From NCBI GenBank assembly GCA_005801205.1, contig SYDJ01000251.1, forward strand, positions 1-32,747: a DNA stretch of 32,747 nucleotides. Reading direction: 5' to 3'. The position numbers and the translations under genes are program-made. Source of the DNA: Gammaproteobacteria bacterium. Its GTDB lineage: Bacteria > Pseudomonadota > Gammaproteobacteria > Pseudomonadales > Cellvibrionaceae. Shown here piece after piece: positions 24,194 to 32,747 of this stretch (the first letter of the stretch is position 1; each line of letters opens with the position of its first letter). The notes beneath the pieces are model-generated. The model had not been told where the DNA came from and searched no databases. It was given only the letters and a program-made list of their open reading frames with translations.

Positions 24194-24808
24194 ATGACGA
24201 ACACGATTGCGATCATTGAAGATAATGTTGAATTTATGACTTATTTCGCTCAGCTGTTTGAGCGCTATACCGATTTTACAATTAAATACAAAGCCGTAGA
24301 TTTTAAAGAGGGGCTGGCGCTTTTGCCTTTGTCTCCGGTAAACATTGTCTTTGTTGACCTTGGTTTGCCGGATGGCAGCGGTCTTGATCTGATAAAAAAA
24401 ATCACGCGCGCATGGCCAGATTCCACGGTCATTGTGCTGAGTATTTTTGCGGGAACGCAAAGCATTATTAGTGCGATTGAACTTGGTGCGGCAGGTTACT
24501 TACATAAAGATGAACCTGAAAATCGGTTTATGGAGGGCTTAAACGATATCCTCGAAGGTAACCCTAGCATCTCTCCTATGATTGCGCGCTCGTTGCTTAG
24601 CTATTTTCGGCCTAAGAAACAAGTGGCACTTACAGACCGCGAAACAGAAATTTTAACGCTCTCTAAAAAAGGGCTGGAGCGCAAAGAAATCGCAGAGCAG
24701 TTAAATATTTCTATCAATACAGTATCAAGCCACATTAAAAAAATTTTTAAAAAACTTGGCGTTAATTCAATCACGGAAGCGATATATGAAACATCTGGCA
24801 CCGTTTAA
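24194..24808 (+). CDS. NarL/FixJ-family response regulator (receiver plus LuxR HTH)
   Basis: A 204-residue cytoplasmic transcription factor. The receiver domain has acidic residues Glu9-Asp10 (IIEDN), phosphoacceptor Asp55 (IVFVDLGLPDGSG), a Ser in the switch position (VIVLSIFAG) and the conserved Lys in YLHKDEP. The C-terminal LuxR-type helix-turn-helix (~138-200) reads LTDRETEILTLSKKGLERKE, then IAEQLNISINTVSSHIKKIF and KKLGVNSITEAI. The frame is open to an ATG at 24137, but the receiver fold begins at MTNTIAIIEDN, so I take the ATG at 24194, with GGAG 11-14 bases upstream. Its end overlaps the kinase gene by 23 bases. The twin 7-2-7 palindromes at 21222-21237 and 24052-24067 are its likely binding sites. 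Confidence 0.92.
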   Translation: MTNTIAIIEDNVEFMTYFAQLFERYTDFTIKYKAVDFKEGLALLPLSPVNIVFVDLGLPDGSGLDLIKKITRAWPDSTVIVLSIFAGTQSIISAIELGAAGYLHKDEPENRFMEGLNDILEGNPSISPMIARSLLSYFRPKKQVALTDRETEILTLSKKGLERKEIAEQLNISINTVSSHIKKIFKKLGVNSITEAIYETSGTV

Positions 24809-26765
24809 AGCGGCATCCACAGCCGTAGGGAAAGCGGTTACGTTTATTTTTGTGGGCATTTTTTTATTGTTTTTGTTGGCATTGGCCTATCTCGTGTTTA
24901 AGCCAGGTGCTCCTGCTGTTGTTGAAAAAGTTAAACCCATGGTGTGGTTTGAGCCAATAACAACGACAGAATATGGAAATGCCGCTTTTACTAAGTTAGC
25001 GTCACAAATTCCTCGTTTTGATAATGTGCAATGGCAAGCCACTGAATTGCCCATCATGCAAGAATTACCTAGTTATGTGGAGATAGCGCCAGATGCACCC
25101 ATGTCTCGAGTTTGGCTGAGTTTTGATTATAAAATTCCGCCAGATTTTGATTCGTCACACGGTGTTGCGCTTTATGGTGCACGGGTCAAGGCAGGATCAT
25201 ACGCCATTTATATTGATGATCAGTTGGTGTTTGATAATCGTCATAACTGGCGAATGCAGTGGAATCACCCACTGTATTTTCAAATTCCCTATCCCTTACT
25301 GAAAAATAGAGACAGATTGAATATTAAAATTTCGGTGCCCTATAAAGATGCGTTGGGTTATGCGGTGGGTAGTTTATATATTGGCGATGTAGGAAAACTA
25401 AAAAATTGGAGTGAAATGCGTTATTTGTTTTCTATTTCGTTTCCTTGGTGGTGTAGTTTTGTGTTGCTGATATTGGGTTTGATGTCTTTGCATCTTTATT
25501 TTTCTGGTATCGATAAAAAAACCAATTGGTTGTTCTTTTGTACTAGTGTTGCTTATTTTGTTTGCAACCTACAATATGTTTACGATATTCCCGACAATGA
25601 CATCTACTCATTATGGTATGGATCTATTGTGGATTCTGCCACTAGTTGGTTTCTTGTATTATCGACTATGTACATATTAGGGTTAAGTCAGAGGCAATAT
25701 CCCAGTGTAAAGTTTATCGCCTATTCAACAGCAATATTTTTGAGTGTCATTACCTTGCCTGCGTGGAAGTGGAATGCGAGTGCTTTAATTTTGCAGCACT
25801 ATATAAATATGATTTTAATCGCAGGTATTGGTGGGTTGCTTGTCTATCGTTCTGTGGTCGAAAAAAATGCCATGCTTCGCTTGCTCAGTGCTTCTCTCTG
25901 GATCTCGATTTTAGGCTTCATGCATGATCTGACCTATATGACCAGTAATGTCGCACCGGACAGATTTTTTATTTCTAGTTTTGTATCCATTCCTTTTATG
26001 TTTAGCTTTGTTCTTACGTTGCAACGCTCTTACATAAACACCTACAAGCTAACCCTTCAGCACAATAAAATAATCACCGAAAAACTTGCAGAACAAGAGC
26101 TCAGGCTTAACCAACAACAAGAGCAAATTATCAGCCAAGAGAAGGTTATTGCCATCGCTTCTGAGCGCGATAGGTTTATGCGCGATATTCATGATGGTAT
26201 AGGCGGCATATTGATTAGCACGTTGCGCGCCGCTGAAAATGATCAACCTGTTTCTCATATATCCGACATGCTAAAAGACTGTTTGGTTGATCTTGAAAAT
26301 ATTATTCTTTCTTTAGAGCCTAATGAAAAAGATTTAACCGTTTTACTGGGTTCATTGCGGCAAAAACTCCATAAACGATTAGATAAAACGGGCGTAAAGG
26401 TTGAGTGGAATATTGATGATTTGCCCGATGTTGAAGGCTTGGATGCCAGCAAATCCTTGAGTATTTTGCGTATTGTTCAAGAGGCTATTACCAATGCCCT
26501 CAAGCATTCGCGGTGCACTATTATTACAGTCACCGCTAAGGCTGTAGTCTTTCATGGAGCGGAGAGAATTAACATAACCATTGCCGATAATGGTATTGGC
26601 TTTGATGAAACCACCATTGCAACAAGTAGAGGCTTAAAAAATATGCGCTATCGCGCCGATAATAGTGACTGTGAATTGTCTGTAAGCTCTAGCGCAACAG
26701 GAACTACAGTTTTTGTTGGGGTTCCTGTTTGTATAGCTTATGTATTGCCTCAACTAAATGGTTGA
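24786..26765 (+). CDS. membrane histidine kinase with 7TM-DISM-like sensor, HisKA_3 type
   Basis: A 659-residue sensor kinase, cognate to the overlapping response regulator. One helix (17-38) leads to a periplasmic beta-rich domain (~40-205: LYGARVKAGSYAIYIDDQLV and LYFQIPYPLLKNRDRLNIKI). About seven membrane helices follow (~218-413), the layout of 7TMR-DISM sensors that bind small ligands or carbohydrates. A coiled coil (~415-460) leads to the HisKA_3 box RDRFMRDIHDGIGG with phosphoacceptor His469. The HATPase domain has N-box QEAITNALKHS (Asn570), G1 box DNGIGFDE (601-608) and RGLKNMRYRA. The ATG at 24786 has GGAAG eight bases upstream; the in-frame TTG at 24756 is less likely. The ligand is unknown. 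After the stop, 26766-26847 has no clear terminator. Confidence 0.9.
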   Translation: MKHLAPFKAASTAVGKAVTFIFVGIFLLFLLALAYLVFKPGAPAVVEKVKPMVWFEPITTTEYGNAAFTKLASQIPRFDNVQWQATELPIMQELPSYVEIAPDAPMSRVWLSFDYKIPPDFDSSHGVALYGARVKAGSYAIYIDDQLVFDNRHNWRMQWNHPLYFQIPYPLLKNRDRLNIKISVPYKDALGYAVGSLYIGDVGKLKNWSEMRYLFSISFPWWCSFVLLILGLMSLHLYFSGIDKKTNWLFFCTSVAYFVCNLQYVYDIPDNDIYSLWYGSIVDSATSWFLVLSTMYILGLSQRQYPSVKFIAYSTAIFLSVITLPAWKWNASALILQHYINMILIAGIGGLLVYRSVVEKNAMLRLLSASLWISILGFMHDLTYMTSNVAPDRFFISSFVSIPFMFSFVLTLQRSYINTYKLTLQHNKIITEKLAEQELRLNQQQEQIISQEKVIAIASERDRFMRDIHDGIGGILISTLRAAENDQPVSHISDMLKDCLVDLENIILSLEPNEKDLTVLLGSLRQKLHKRLDKTGVKVEWNIDDLPDVEGLDASKSLSILRIVQEAITNALKHSRCTIITVTAKAVVFHGAERINITIADNGIGFDETTIATSRGLKNMRYRADNSDCELSVSSSATGTTVFVGVPVCIAYVLPQLNG

Positions 26766-26847
26766 TTGAGCGGTGCTGTTTTTTTAACGTAAAGGATATA
26801 GGGAGCGCATGAACAACATATTCTTTTATGCAGTTTTAACGGGTGGC

Positions 26848-28089
26848 TTAATTGGCAGGATTCCTGCTCTCACTTAGTAATGTTTCCAAGCAATGTTGCT
26901 CAATTCCATAAAAAGTTTTAATCGCGGCAATCTGCGCTAAGACTTCGCGGTTATCTTGTTCACTTTTGCGCTTCTGCGCCAGAATCATTTTGTTTTTGCT
27001 GGTGTGTTCCAGTGAAATAAATTCAAACACTTGGGTATCGTAGCCATTGGCTTCTAGCAAAAGTGCGCGCAAGCCATCGGTTACCATTTCTGCTTCTTGG
27101 CCTAAATGAATACCGTGGTGCAACACCGGCGCTAATAGTGCAGGGCTTTTCATTTGCGGGCGAATTTGTTTGTGGCAACAGGGCGAGCACATAATAATAT
27201 CCGCACCTGTGCGAATGCCCATATGAATGGCGTAATCGGTGGCGGTATCGCAGGCATGCAGGGCGATCATTACGTTTATATTTTTTGCGGCAAAATGTTT
27301 TACATCGCCTTGTTCAAACTGAATGCCGGTTAAGCAAAGTTTGGATGCAGTTTGATTGCACAAATCCACCAAGCCTTGGCGAAGCTCCACGCCAGTAACG
27401 CGCGTATTAACACCGAGTTGCGCACTTAAATAATCGTGAACGGCAAAGGTTAAATAGGCTTTGCCAGAACCGAAATCAGCGATATGCACTTCATTCCGCT
27501 TGGCAATACCGGTGTTTTCAATCGCTTTAGAAAGCACTTCAATAAATTTATTAATCTGTTTCCACTTGCGCGACATGGTGGGAATAATTTGGCCATTGGC
27601 TTCGGTAATGCCCAGCTCGCGCAAATAGGGGCGGCTTTGCTCTACAAAACGGTGTTTTTCTTTGTTGTGCGCTAAGAGTTTTTCTTTCGGGATTGCATCT
27701 GGTTCGGTGGTTTCCGTTTGCTTAGCTTGAGTTGCAGGTGCGTTTTTGTTGCGGTGTTTATTTACCAGAATTTTACCTTTTTTGCTGTAGCTCAGTTGAA
27801 TTTCCCATTCGTCGCTCAGCATATGGGCATTTTTAAAATCGGTGCCCAGTGAGTGTTCTAGAAAGCGAATGGCATTGGCTAAGGTTAGGTTTTTGGTAAT
27901 ATGATTAGTGCGATATTCATAGAGAAATGACAGTAGCAATTCGTCTTTAATTTTTATGGAGCGAACTGTAATGCGTTCAAGTTCGGCATCATCGCCTTGA
28001 TATTTTGAGAGCACAAGCCGCTGCAGTGATTGCGCGTTAAATGCAGTTTGAATTTGAGTGAAAAATTGTTCGAGTTCTGGCAAAGCCAT
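26848..28089 (-). CDS. SAM-dependent methyltransferase (Methyltransf_32 type)
   Basis: A 413-residue two-part protein. The first ~135 residues are a charged N-terminal domain of unknown role, then a Lys/Thr/Glu-rich linker. The methyltransferase domain starts near 150 (KHRFVEQSRPYLRELGI) and has motif I VHIADFGSGKAYLTFAVHDY (204-209 for ADFGSG), an acidic VTGVELR motif II, ALHACDTATDYAI (277-289) and IIMCSPCCHKQ (298-308). This HACDxATD plus PCCHK pairing is the hallmark of the METTL25/RRNAD1-like Methyltransf_32 group. The substrate is not known to me; RNA is plausible. I chose the ATG at 28089 (AGG seven bases upstream) over the in-frame GTG at 28110. It starts 26 bases after murI and is cotranscribed with it. 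Confidence 0.75.
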   Translation of the reverse strand: MALPELEQFFTQIQTAFNAQSLQRLVLSKYQGDDAELERITVRSIKIKDELLLSFLYEYRTNHITKNLTLANAIRFLEHSLGTDFKNAHMLSDEWEIQLSYSKKGKILVNKHRNKNAPATQAKQTETTEPDAIPKEKLLAHNKEKHRFVEQSRPYLRELGITEANGQIIPTMSRKWKQINKFIEVLSKAIENTGIAKRNEVHIADFGSGKAYLTFAVHDYLSAQLGVNTRVTGVELRQGLVDLCNQTASKLCLTGIQFEQGDVKHFAAKNINVMIALHACDTATDYAIHMGIRTGADIIMCSPCCHKQIRPQMKSPALLAPVLHHGIHLGQEAEMVTDGLRALLLEANGYDTQVFEFISLEHTSKNKMILAQKRKSEQDNREVLAQIAAIKTFYGIEQHCLETLLSESRNPAN

Positions 28090-28115
28090 AGTGATACCTG
28101 CAGGCGACACAGCGT

Positions 28116-28937
28116 TTATTCAACGGGAATGATGTCGGTGTTGTGAATGCCAAATTGAGCGAGTTGGGGTGCGAGCGCGGTTACTGCATCAGACGCTTTG
28201 GTAAAAATCGCCCAGTGTTCTGGTGGCTGCTCATCAAAAGTGTGTTCTGCCAAGAGTGACGCAACGCGACGCGCTATAGCTTCGCCAGAATCGATTAATT
28301 GTACCTTGGGAGAAAACTGCGCGGCCAATTCATCGCGCAACAAAGGGAAGTGAGTACAGGCTAAAACCAGTACGTCCATTTCATCGCTGCGAGGGTGATT
28401 AAAAAACGGTTGTAGAATTTTTTTTAGTTGCACGGGGGTCACTTGGCCGCCGCGCAATTTATGCTCGGCAAGCTGCACTAATTCGCTGGACCCCACTGAA
28501 ATAACCTCTGCCTTGGGGGCGTATTCGCGAATGAGGTTGTGCGTATAAGGGCGTGCGACTGTAGCGGGTGTGGCCAACAAACCAATCACTTGCGATTGGC
28601 TTTGTGCAGCGGCGGGTTTTATCGCCGGGACAACGCCTACCACCGGCTGCGGAAAATGGCTGCGTATATGCGGCAAGGTCAGGGTGCTGGCGGTATTACA
28701 GGCGATCACAATAATATCCACAGGGTGCGCCGCCGTAATTTTGCGAAAAACTGCATCCACCCGCGCAATCAATTCCGCTTCACCCTTGGTGCCATAGGGA
28801 AAGAAGGCATTGTCAGAGGCGTAAATCAGTGGCGCAAAGGGCAGCTTCTTTTGAATCTCATGAACAATACTCAACCCGCCCACGCCAGAATCAAATACAA
28901 GGATGCGGGGGTTGGATGAAATGGGGGCTGAAGGCAT
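28116..28937 (-). CDS. murI: MurI, glutamate racemase
   Basis: A 273-residue cytoplasmic racemase giving D-glutamate for peptidoglycan. It has the Asp of ILVFDSGVGGLS (Asp16), the DNAFFPYGTK segment, and both catalytic cysteines: Cys80 in VIACNTAST and Cys194 in VLACTHFPLL. GVVPAIKPA and GLLATPATV are also conserved. The ATG at 28937 gives a short extra N-terminus (MPSAPISSNPR) before the first strand. It is divergent from rmuC over 93 bases and precedes the methyltransferase gene. Confidence 0.95.
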   Translation of the reverse strand: MPSAPISSNPRILVFDSGVGGLSIVHEIQKKLPFAPLIYASDNAFFPYGTKGEAELIARVDAVFRKITAAHPVDIIVIACNTASTLTLPHIRSHFPQPVVGVVPAIKPAAAQSQSQVIGLLATPATVARPYTHNLIREYAPKAEVISVGSSELVQLAEHKLRGGQVTPVQLKKILQPFFNHPRSDEMDVLVLACTHFPLLRDELAAQFSPKVQLIDSGEAIARRVASLLAEHTFDEQPPEHWAIFTKASDAVTALAPQLAQFGIHNTDIIPVE

Positions 28938-29030
28938 GGAGGCTCGATCTAAAGAATTACGCTAGAATGCTGAAAACCGAATTCTAGGGCAGGGCGATAA
29001 GCCACTCAACTCATTTATTAAGGATCTTCT

Positions 29031-30578
29031 GTGAACAGCGCGTTTATTACTCTAATTATTGTTTTGATAGCTTTACTCGCTGGCTTTTTTTTCGCCTATT
29101 TTTTGCTGGGTGCTTCTGCCCGCAAACGCTTGGAAGATGCGCTGCTGTTGCGCGAAAATGAACTCAAAGCACTCCACATCCAAGAGCAGCATCAAGCACT
29201 GCTATACCAAGCCGGGTTACAACACGATTTGGCCCAAGCCAAACAGCAAGCGCAAGAAACCAAGCAAGAATTAGCGCAATCGAAACTGGCCTATCAACAA
29301 CTGCAAGAGCACGCGAGCTTGCATTTACAAGACTTGGCTGGCGCTAAAGAAAAGCTGCAACAATTCGCCGAGCTGCAACAGCAATTCCAGCAAAAAGATG
29401 CCGCCTTGGTAAAGGTAACTGCTGACGCCACAGAGTTAACAACGCGTTTAGATCAAGAGCGCAAAAATTTCACCGAGCAGTTAGCGCTTTTGCAAAATGC
29501 AAAGATTGAATTATCGAAGGAGTTTGAAAATGTCGCCAATAAGATATTTGATAATAAGCAGCAGCAATTTTCGCTTTCCAGTAAAAGCTTGTTGGAAACT
29601 ACGCTTGATCCTTTCAAATTACAGCTAAATGATTTCCGCAAAAAAGTGGAAGATGTTTACGAGAAAGAAAATGCCGACCGCAATCGACTCTCTGGTCAAG
29701 TATTAGAGCTGCAAAAGCAAGCTCAAAAAATTGGTGAAGATGCGGTCAACCTCGCGCAAGCCCTAAAAGGTAACAACAAAGCGCAAGGTAATTGGGGTGA
29801 GGTGATTCTTGAGCGCTTGCTAGAAGAGTCTGGCTTACAAAAAGGCCGCGAATACGATACTCAAGTGAGCTTTACCGGCGATGATGGCTCGCGCCGTATG
29901 CCCGATGTAATTATTCATTTGCCGGAACAGAAAGATATTATTATCGACTCTAAAGTTTCTTTAATTGATTATGAAAAATTCTGTTCAACGGAAGATGAAC
30001 AAGAGCGTAAAAGTTATCTCACTGCCCATGTGAATTCATTGCGCGGTCATATTAAAGGTTTGAACTTTAAAGATTACGAAAAACTTGAAGGTGTTAAATC
30101 GCTGGATTTCGTGTTTATTTTTATCCCTATTGAAGCGGCTTTTATGTTGGCCATGCAGCATGAACCTAATCTCTACCGCGAAGCCTACGACAAACATATT
30201 ATTTTGGTGAGCCCGACTACGCTCTTGGCGACGCTACGCACAGTAGAGAATATTTGGCGCTATGAAAAGCAGAATAAAAATGCAGAGCGTATCGCGAAAG
30301 AGGCGGGCGCTTTACATGATCAATTTGTCTTGCTGTTGGATGCAATGGATAATATTCAAAACCACTTGAGTAAATCGCAAGAGGCTTACAATACCGCACG
30401 CAGCCGCTTGCAAACAGGGCGGGGCAACTTGGTCAAGCGTGTTGATGATTTGCGTAAACTTGGCGCTAAAACCAAAAAACGTATTGACGGTAATTTGCTG
30501 GAAGATGAAAGTTCATCGGATTCGCTGTTGATTGAATCCATAGATGAAGATATTAACGACTTGGATATTAATGAATGA
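29031..30578 (+). CDS. rmuC: RmuC, DNA recombination protein
   Basis: A 515-residue protein of the RmuC family, a predicted nuclease-fold protein that limits inversions at short inverted repeats. An N-terminal membrane helix (ITLIIVLIALLAGFFFAYFL, ~6-25) is followed by a long Gln/Glu/Lys-rich coiled coil to ~160. The RmuC domain carries GNNKAQGNWGEVILERLLEE, then SGLQKGREYDTQ, RRMPDVIIHLPEQKDIIIDS and KVSLIDYEKFC, DFVFIFIPIEAAFMLAM and VSPTTLLATLRTVENIWRYE. The DVII..IIDSKVSL stretch is the conserved restriction-endonuclease-like core. The Asp/Glu-rich tail (DEDINDLDINE) overlaps the start of the GNAT gene by four bases (ATGA), so the two are translationally coupled. Confidence 0.93.
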   Translation: MNSAFITLIIVLIALLAGFFFAYFLLGASARKRLEDALLLRENELKALHIQEQHQALLYQAGLQHDLAQAKQQAQETKQELAQSKLAYQQLQEHASLHLQDLAGAKEKLQQFAELQQQFQQKDAALVKVTADATELTTRLDQERKNFTEQLALLQNAKIELSKEFENVANKIFDNKQQQFSLSSKSLLETTLDPFKLQLNDFRKKVEDVYEKENADRNRLSGQVLELQKQAQKIGEDAVNLAQALKGNNKAQGNWGEVILERLLEESGLQKGREYDTQVSFTGDDGSRRMPDVIIHLPEQKDIIIDSKVSLIDYEKFCSTEDEQERKSYLTAHVNSLRGHIKGLNFKDYEKLEGVKSLDFVFIFIPIEAAFMLAMQHEPNLYREAYDKHIILVSPTTLLATLRTVENIWRYEKQNKNAERIAKEAGALHDQFVLLLDAMDNIQNHLSKSQEAYNTARSRLQTGRGNLVKRVDDLRKLGAKTKKRIDGNLLEDESSSDSLLIESIDEDINDLDINE

Positions 30579-31084
30579 GTCTGAAGATTCGCCCAATGAT
30601 CGCAAGTGATTTAAAGGCTATTGAAGTAATCCAAGCTGACGCTTATGCCGGCTATTTTTTGGAATCTCCAGATGTTATTGCGCAGCGTTTTACTTTAAGC
30701 CCGACTACGGCTTGGGTTGCGGAACGTGAAGGCGATGTGTGTGCCTATTTGGTGGGTTATTGGTCGATGGTTGGAAAAATAAATCCGCTTAATTCGCCTT
30801 TTTTCCACGTTGAAAATGCCAATTGTTTATACCTTCACGATCTTGCGTTGTTAAAAACTGCGCAGGGTTTGGGTGTGGGGCGGAAGCTGATTGAAGCTGC
30901 GACACAGCATGCATTGCAACAAACAACAGCCGCTATTGCACTTCTATCAGTACAGAATTCAAAAGCTTTTTGGCAGGGGTTTGGGTTTTCTGAGTTTGTG
31001 ACTTTAGATGTGCAGCAACAGCAAAACCTGAAAACGTATCTAGATGGCAGTGAAGACGCATTTTATATGGTGAAGTCTCTTTAA
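30575..31084 (+). CDS. GNAT family N-acetyltransferase
   Basis: A 169-residue cytoplasmic acetyltransferase of unknown substrate. It opens KIRPMIASDLKAIEVIQADA, a standard GNAT start. CLYLHDLALLKTAQGLGVG (~87-105) holds motif A with the acetyl-CoA loop Q-G-L-G-V-G, followed by RKLIEAATQHAL, and the last part has VQNSKAFWQGFGFSEF, motif B with the family's aromatic FWxxxGF. It starts within the rmuC stop region (ATGA overlap). The gap to metH (31085-31129) has no convincing terminator; GGGGCT (31117) and AGCCCC (31139) could pair weakly over the metH stop. Confidence 0.9.
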   Translation: MSLKIRPMIASDLKAIEVIQADAYAGYFLESPDVIAQRFTLSPTTAWVAEREGDVCAYLVGYWSMVGKINPLNSPFFHVENANCLYLHDLALLKTAQGLGVGRKLIEAATQHALQQTTAAIALLSVQNSKAFWQGFGFSEFVTLDVQQQQNLKTYLDGSEDAFYMVKSL

Positions 31085-31129
31085 AGAAGTCCCGCTAAAA
31101 TACGTTTCACTCCTTAGGGGCTACGAAAA

Positions 31130-32747
31130 TTACTCCGCAGCCCCCGGCTCATACGCCAACACCGGGCTCATCCATCTTTCAATCTCTTGCACGCTCACGC
31201 CTTTACGTTGCGCCAAACTCTCTACCTGATCTTTTTCGATTTTTCCGGTATTAAAATACTCAGCTTGTGGGTGCGAGAAATACCAGCCGGATACCGCAGC
31301 AGTTGGCAGCATGGCGAAATGTTCGGTCATAACGATGCCCGTATTATCGGTAGCCTTCAACAAATCAAACAGCTGGGTTTTTTCTGTGTGATCTGGGCAG
31401 GCTGGGTAACCCGGTGCAGGGCGAATGCCTTTGTATTTTTCGCCAATTAAATCTTCATTGGTTAAAGCTTCTTCGCGGTCGTAGCCCCAGAATTCTTTGC
31501 GCACGCGTTGGTGCAAATGTTCTGCAAAGGCTTCGGCTAAGCGGTCGGCGAGGGCTTTAACCATAATGCTGTTGTAATCGTCGCCTGCATTTTGGTATTC
31601 CTTTGCCAGTTCTTCTGCACCTATGCCTGCGGTTACCGCAAAGCCGCCGATATAATCTTGTTTGCCAGTTTCTTTGGGCGCAACAAAATCTGCAAGTGAG
31701 TAGTGCGGCTTAGATTCCATGCCTTGTTTTAAATGTTGCTGGCGAATGTGGTGCAAGGTATTAATTTGTTTGCCATCTGCGTCATAAACCGCGATGTCAT
31801 CATGATTAACGGTATTCGCTGGCCAGAAGCCGATAACACCGTTAGCGCTAATCAGTTTTTCGTCGATTAATTTGCGCAACATTTTTTGTGCATCGGCAAA
31901 TAGATCCCGTGCCGCCGCGCCGACGATTTCATCTTCTAATATGCGCGGGTATTTTCCTGCGAGATCCCAACTGATAAAGAACGGCGTCCAGTCGATATAT
32001 TCAACCAGCGTATTTAAATCATAATTCTCAAGCACTTTAATGCCGGTGAAAGCGGGTGTGGGCGGTGTGTAATTTTCCCAATCCAGTTTTAAACCTTTGG
32101 CGATTGCTTCAGGGTAAGTGCGCACTGTGCCGCGTGGTTTGCGGTTAGCGTTGCGTTCGCGAACGTCGATATATTCTGTTTTTAAGGCTTCAACAAATGG
32201 TGGGCGAAGTTCGTCTGACAAGAGCGTACTTGCAACGCCTACTGCGCGCGATGCGTCTGCCACATAAACCACTTGGTTAAGTTTAAATACGGGATCAATT
32301 TTTACCGCTGTGTGCGCTTTAGATGTTGTAGCACCGCCAATCATTAGCGGTTTGTTAATGCCGCGACGCTCCATTTCGCGCGCAACGAAAACCATTTCGT
32401 CAAGCGATGGGGTAATCAAGCCCGAGAGGCCGATAATGTCGCAGTTCTGTTCAATGGCTGTGTCGATAATTTTATCGCAAGGAACCATTACGCCAAGATC
32501 AACCACTTCAAAGTTATTGCATTGCAACACTACGCCAACAATATTTTTGCCGATGTCATGTACATCACCTTTAACCGTGGCCATTAAAATTTTGCCGTTA
32601 GGTTTTGAAGCTTCCGTTTTTTCCGCTTCAATGAACGGCTGTAAATAAGCGACCGATTGTTTCATTACGCGCGCGGATTTCACCACTTGCGGTAAAAACA
32701 TTTTACCTGCGCCGAACAGTGAAAGCCGTGCTGTTCTCCGAGGGCAA
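31130..32747 (-). CDS. metH: MetH, cobalamin-dependent methionine synthase (C-terminal part)
   Basis: The C-terminal ~530 residues of MetH, which transfers the methyl group of methyl-tetrahydrofolate to homocysteine through cobalamin. From the edge it enters at [20 protein letters not shown], the helix before the B12 domain. The cobalamin-binding DVHDIGKN gives the axial His, then [12 protein letters not shown] and [14 protein letters not shown]. The AdoMet-activation domain follows with [61 protein letters not shown] and [20 protein letters not shown], ending AYEPGAAE. The gene continues beyond the window. In the last ~28 bases (32720-32747) the frame is open but reads [10 protein letters not shown] instead of the expected MetH sequence, so those bases are suspect. 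It converges with the GNAT gene. Confidence 0.95.
   Translation of the reverse strand, partial: CPRRTARLSLFGAGKMFLPQVVKSARVMKQSVAYLQPFIEAEKTEASKPNGKILMATVKGDVHDIGKNIVGVVLQCNNFEVVDLGVMVPCDKIIDTAIEQNCDIIGLSGLITPSLDEMVFVAREMERRGINKPLMIGGATTSKAHTAVKIDPVFKLNQVVYVADASRAVGVASTLLSDELRPPFVEALKTEYIDVRERNANRKPRGTVRTYPEAIAKGLKLDWENYTPPTPAFTGIKVLENYDLNTLVEYIDWTPFFISWDLAGKYPRILEDEIVGAAARDLFADAQKMLRKLIDEKLISANGVIGFWPANTVNHDDIAVYDADGKQINTLHHIRQQHLKQGMESKPHYSLADFVAPKETGKQDYIGGFAVTAGIGAEELAKEYQNAGDDYNSIMVKALADRLAEAFAEHLHQRVRKEFWGYDREEALTNEDLIGEKYKGIRPAPGYPACPDHTEKTQLFDLLKATDNTGIVMTEHFAMLPTAAVSGWYFSHPQAEYFNTGKIEKDQVESLAQRKGVSVQEIERWMSPVLAYEPGAAE

Noticed and set aside
26810-26878. A 22-codon frame (MNNIFFYAVLTGGLIG...) with AGGGAG upstream, after the kinase gene
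   Set aside because: It is hydrophobic and has a plausible ribosome binding site, but it is very short and overlaps the end of the methyltransferase gene on the other strand; there is no independent support.

Overview
The window looks like chromosomal DNA from a gammaproteobacterium of the Cellvibrio/Saccharophagus type (Cellvibrionaceae-like). The grounds are the housekeeping order ubiE-ubiJ-ubiB, tamA-tamB and murI next to conserved genes, a moderate GC content, and secreted lipoproteins with a Gly5 motif after the lipobox cysteine followed by long poly-serine linkers. The genus is an inference. I see no rRNA, tRNA, CRISPR array, transposase or integrase. The terminal ~125 bases on the left and ~28 bases on the right do not continue the conserved proteins they interrupt (UbiB and MetH), so both ends look like contig-edge artefacts.

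Layout. 1-2826 (minus): ubiquinone genes ubiE, ubiJ and ubiB, with a 74-base inverted-repeat element between ubiE and ubiJ. 2972-4784: a secreted phospholipase A2-like protein, a phage-CII-like regulator and a DUF2799 lipoprotein. 4807-9358: a dicarboxylate/amino-acid:cation symporter with a strong bidirectional terminator, a DUF418 membrane protein, a MATE exporter and a DUF486 membrane protein. 9370-10628 (minus): a small membrane protein and rlmJ. 10782-16445 (plus): tamA-tamB, the translocation and assembly module.

16501-26765 is the accessory part and the most interesting. On the minus strand lie a poly-Ser lipoprotein with four repeated domains, a TraF-like outer-membrane protein, a beta-barrel protein, a PEP-CTERM protein and a poly-Ser lipoprotein metalloprotease. 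Next to them, divergent, is a two-component system: a NarL/LuxR-type response regulator overlapping a histidine kinase with an extracytoplasmic domain and about seven membrane helices. Two of the minus-strand transcription units (metalloprotease plus PEP-CTERM; beta-barrel plus TraF-like) start from nearly identical promoter modules. Each has a 7-2-7 palindrome TCACCTA-N2-TAGGTGA centred about 43 bases upstream of the predicted start, and an extended -10 at identical spacing. This is what a class II promoter activated by a NarL-type regulator looks like, and suggests that the adjacent two-component system controls a cell-surface/secreted protein set.

26848-32747: a methyltransferase (Methyltransf_32 type) and murI on the minus strand, rmuC and a GNAT acetyltransferase on the plus strand, and the C-terminal part of metH entering from the right edge on the minus strand. 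No gene-free stretch exceeds about 225 bases.
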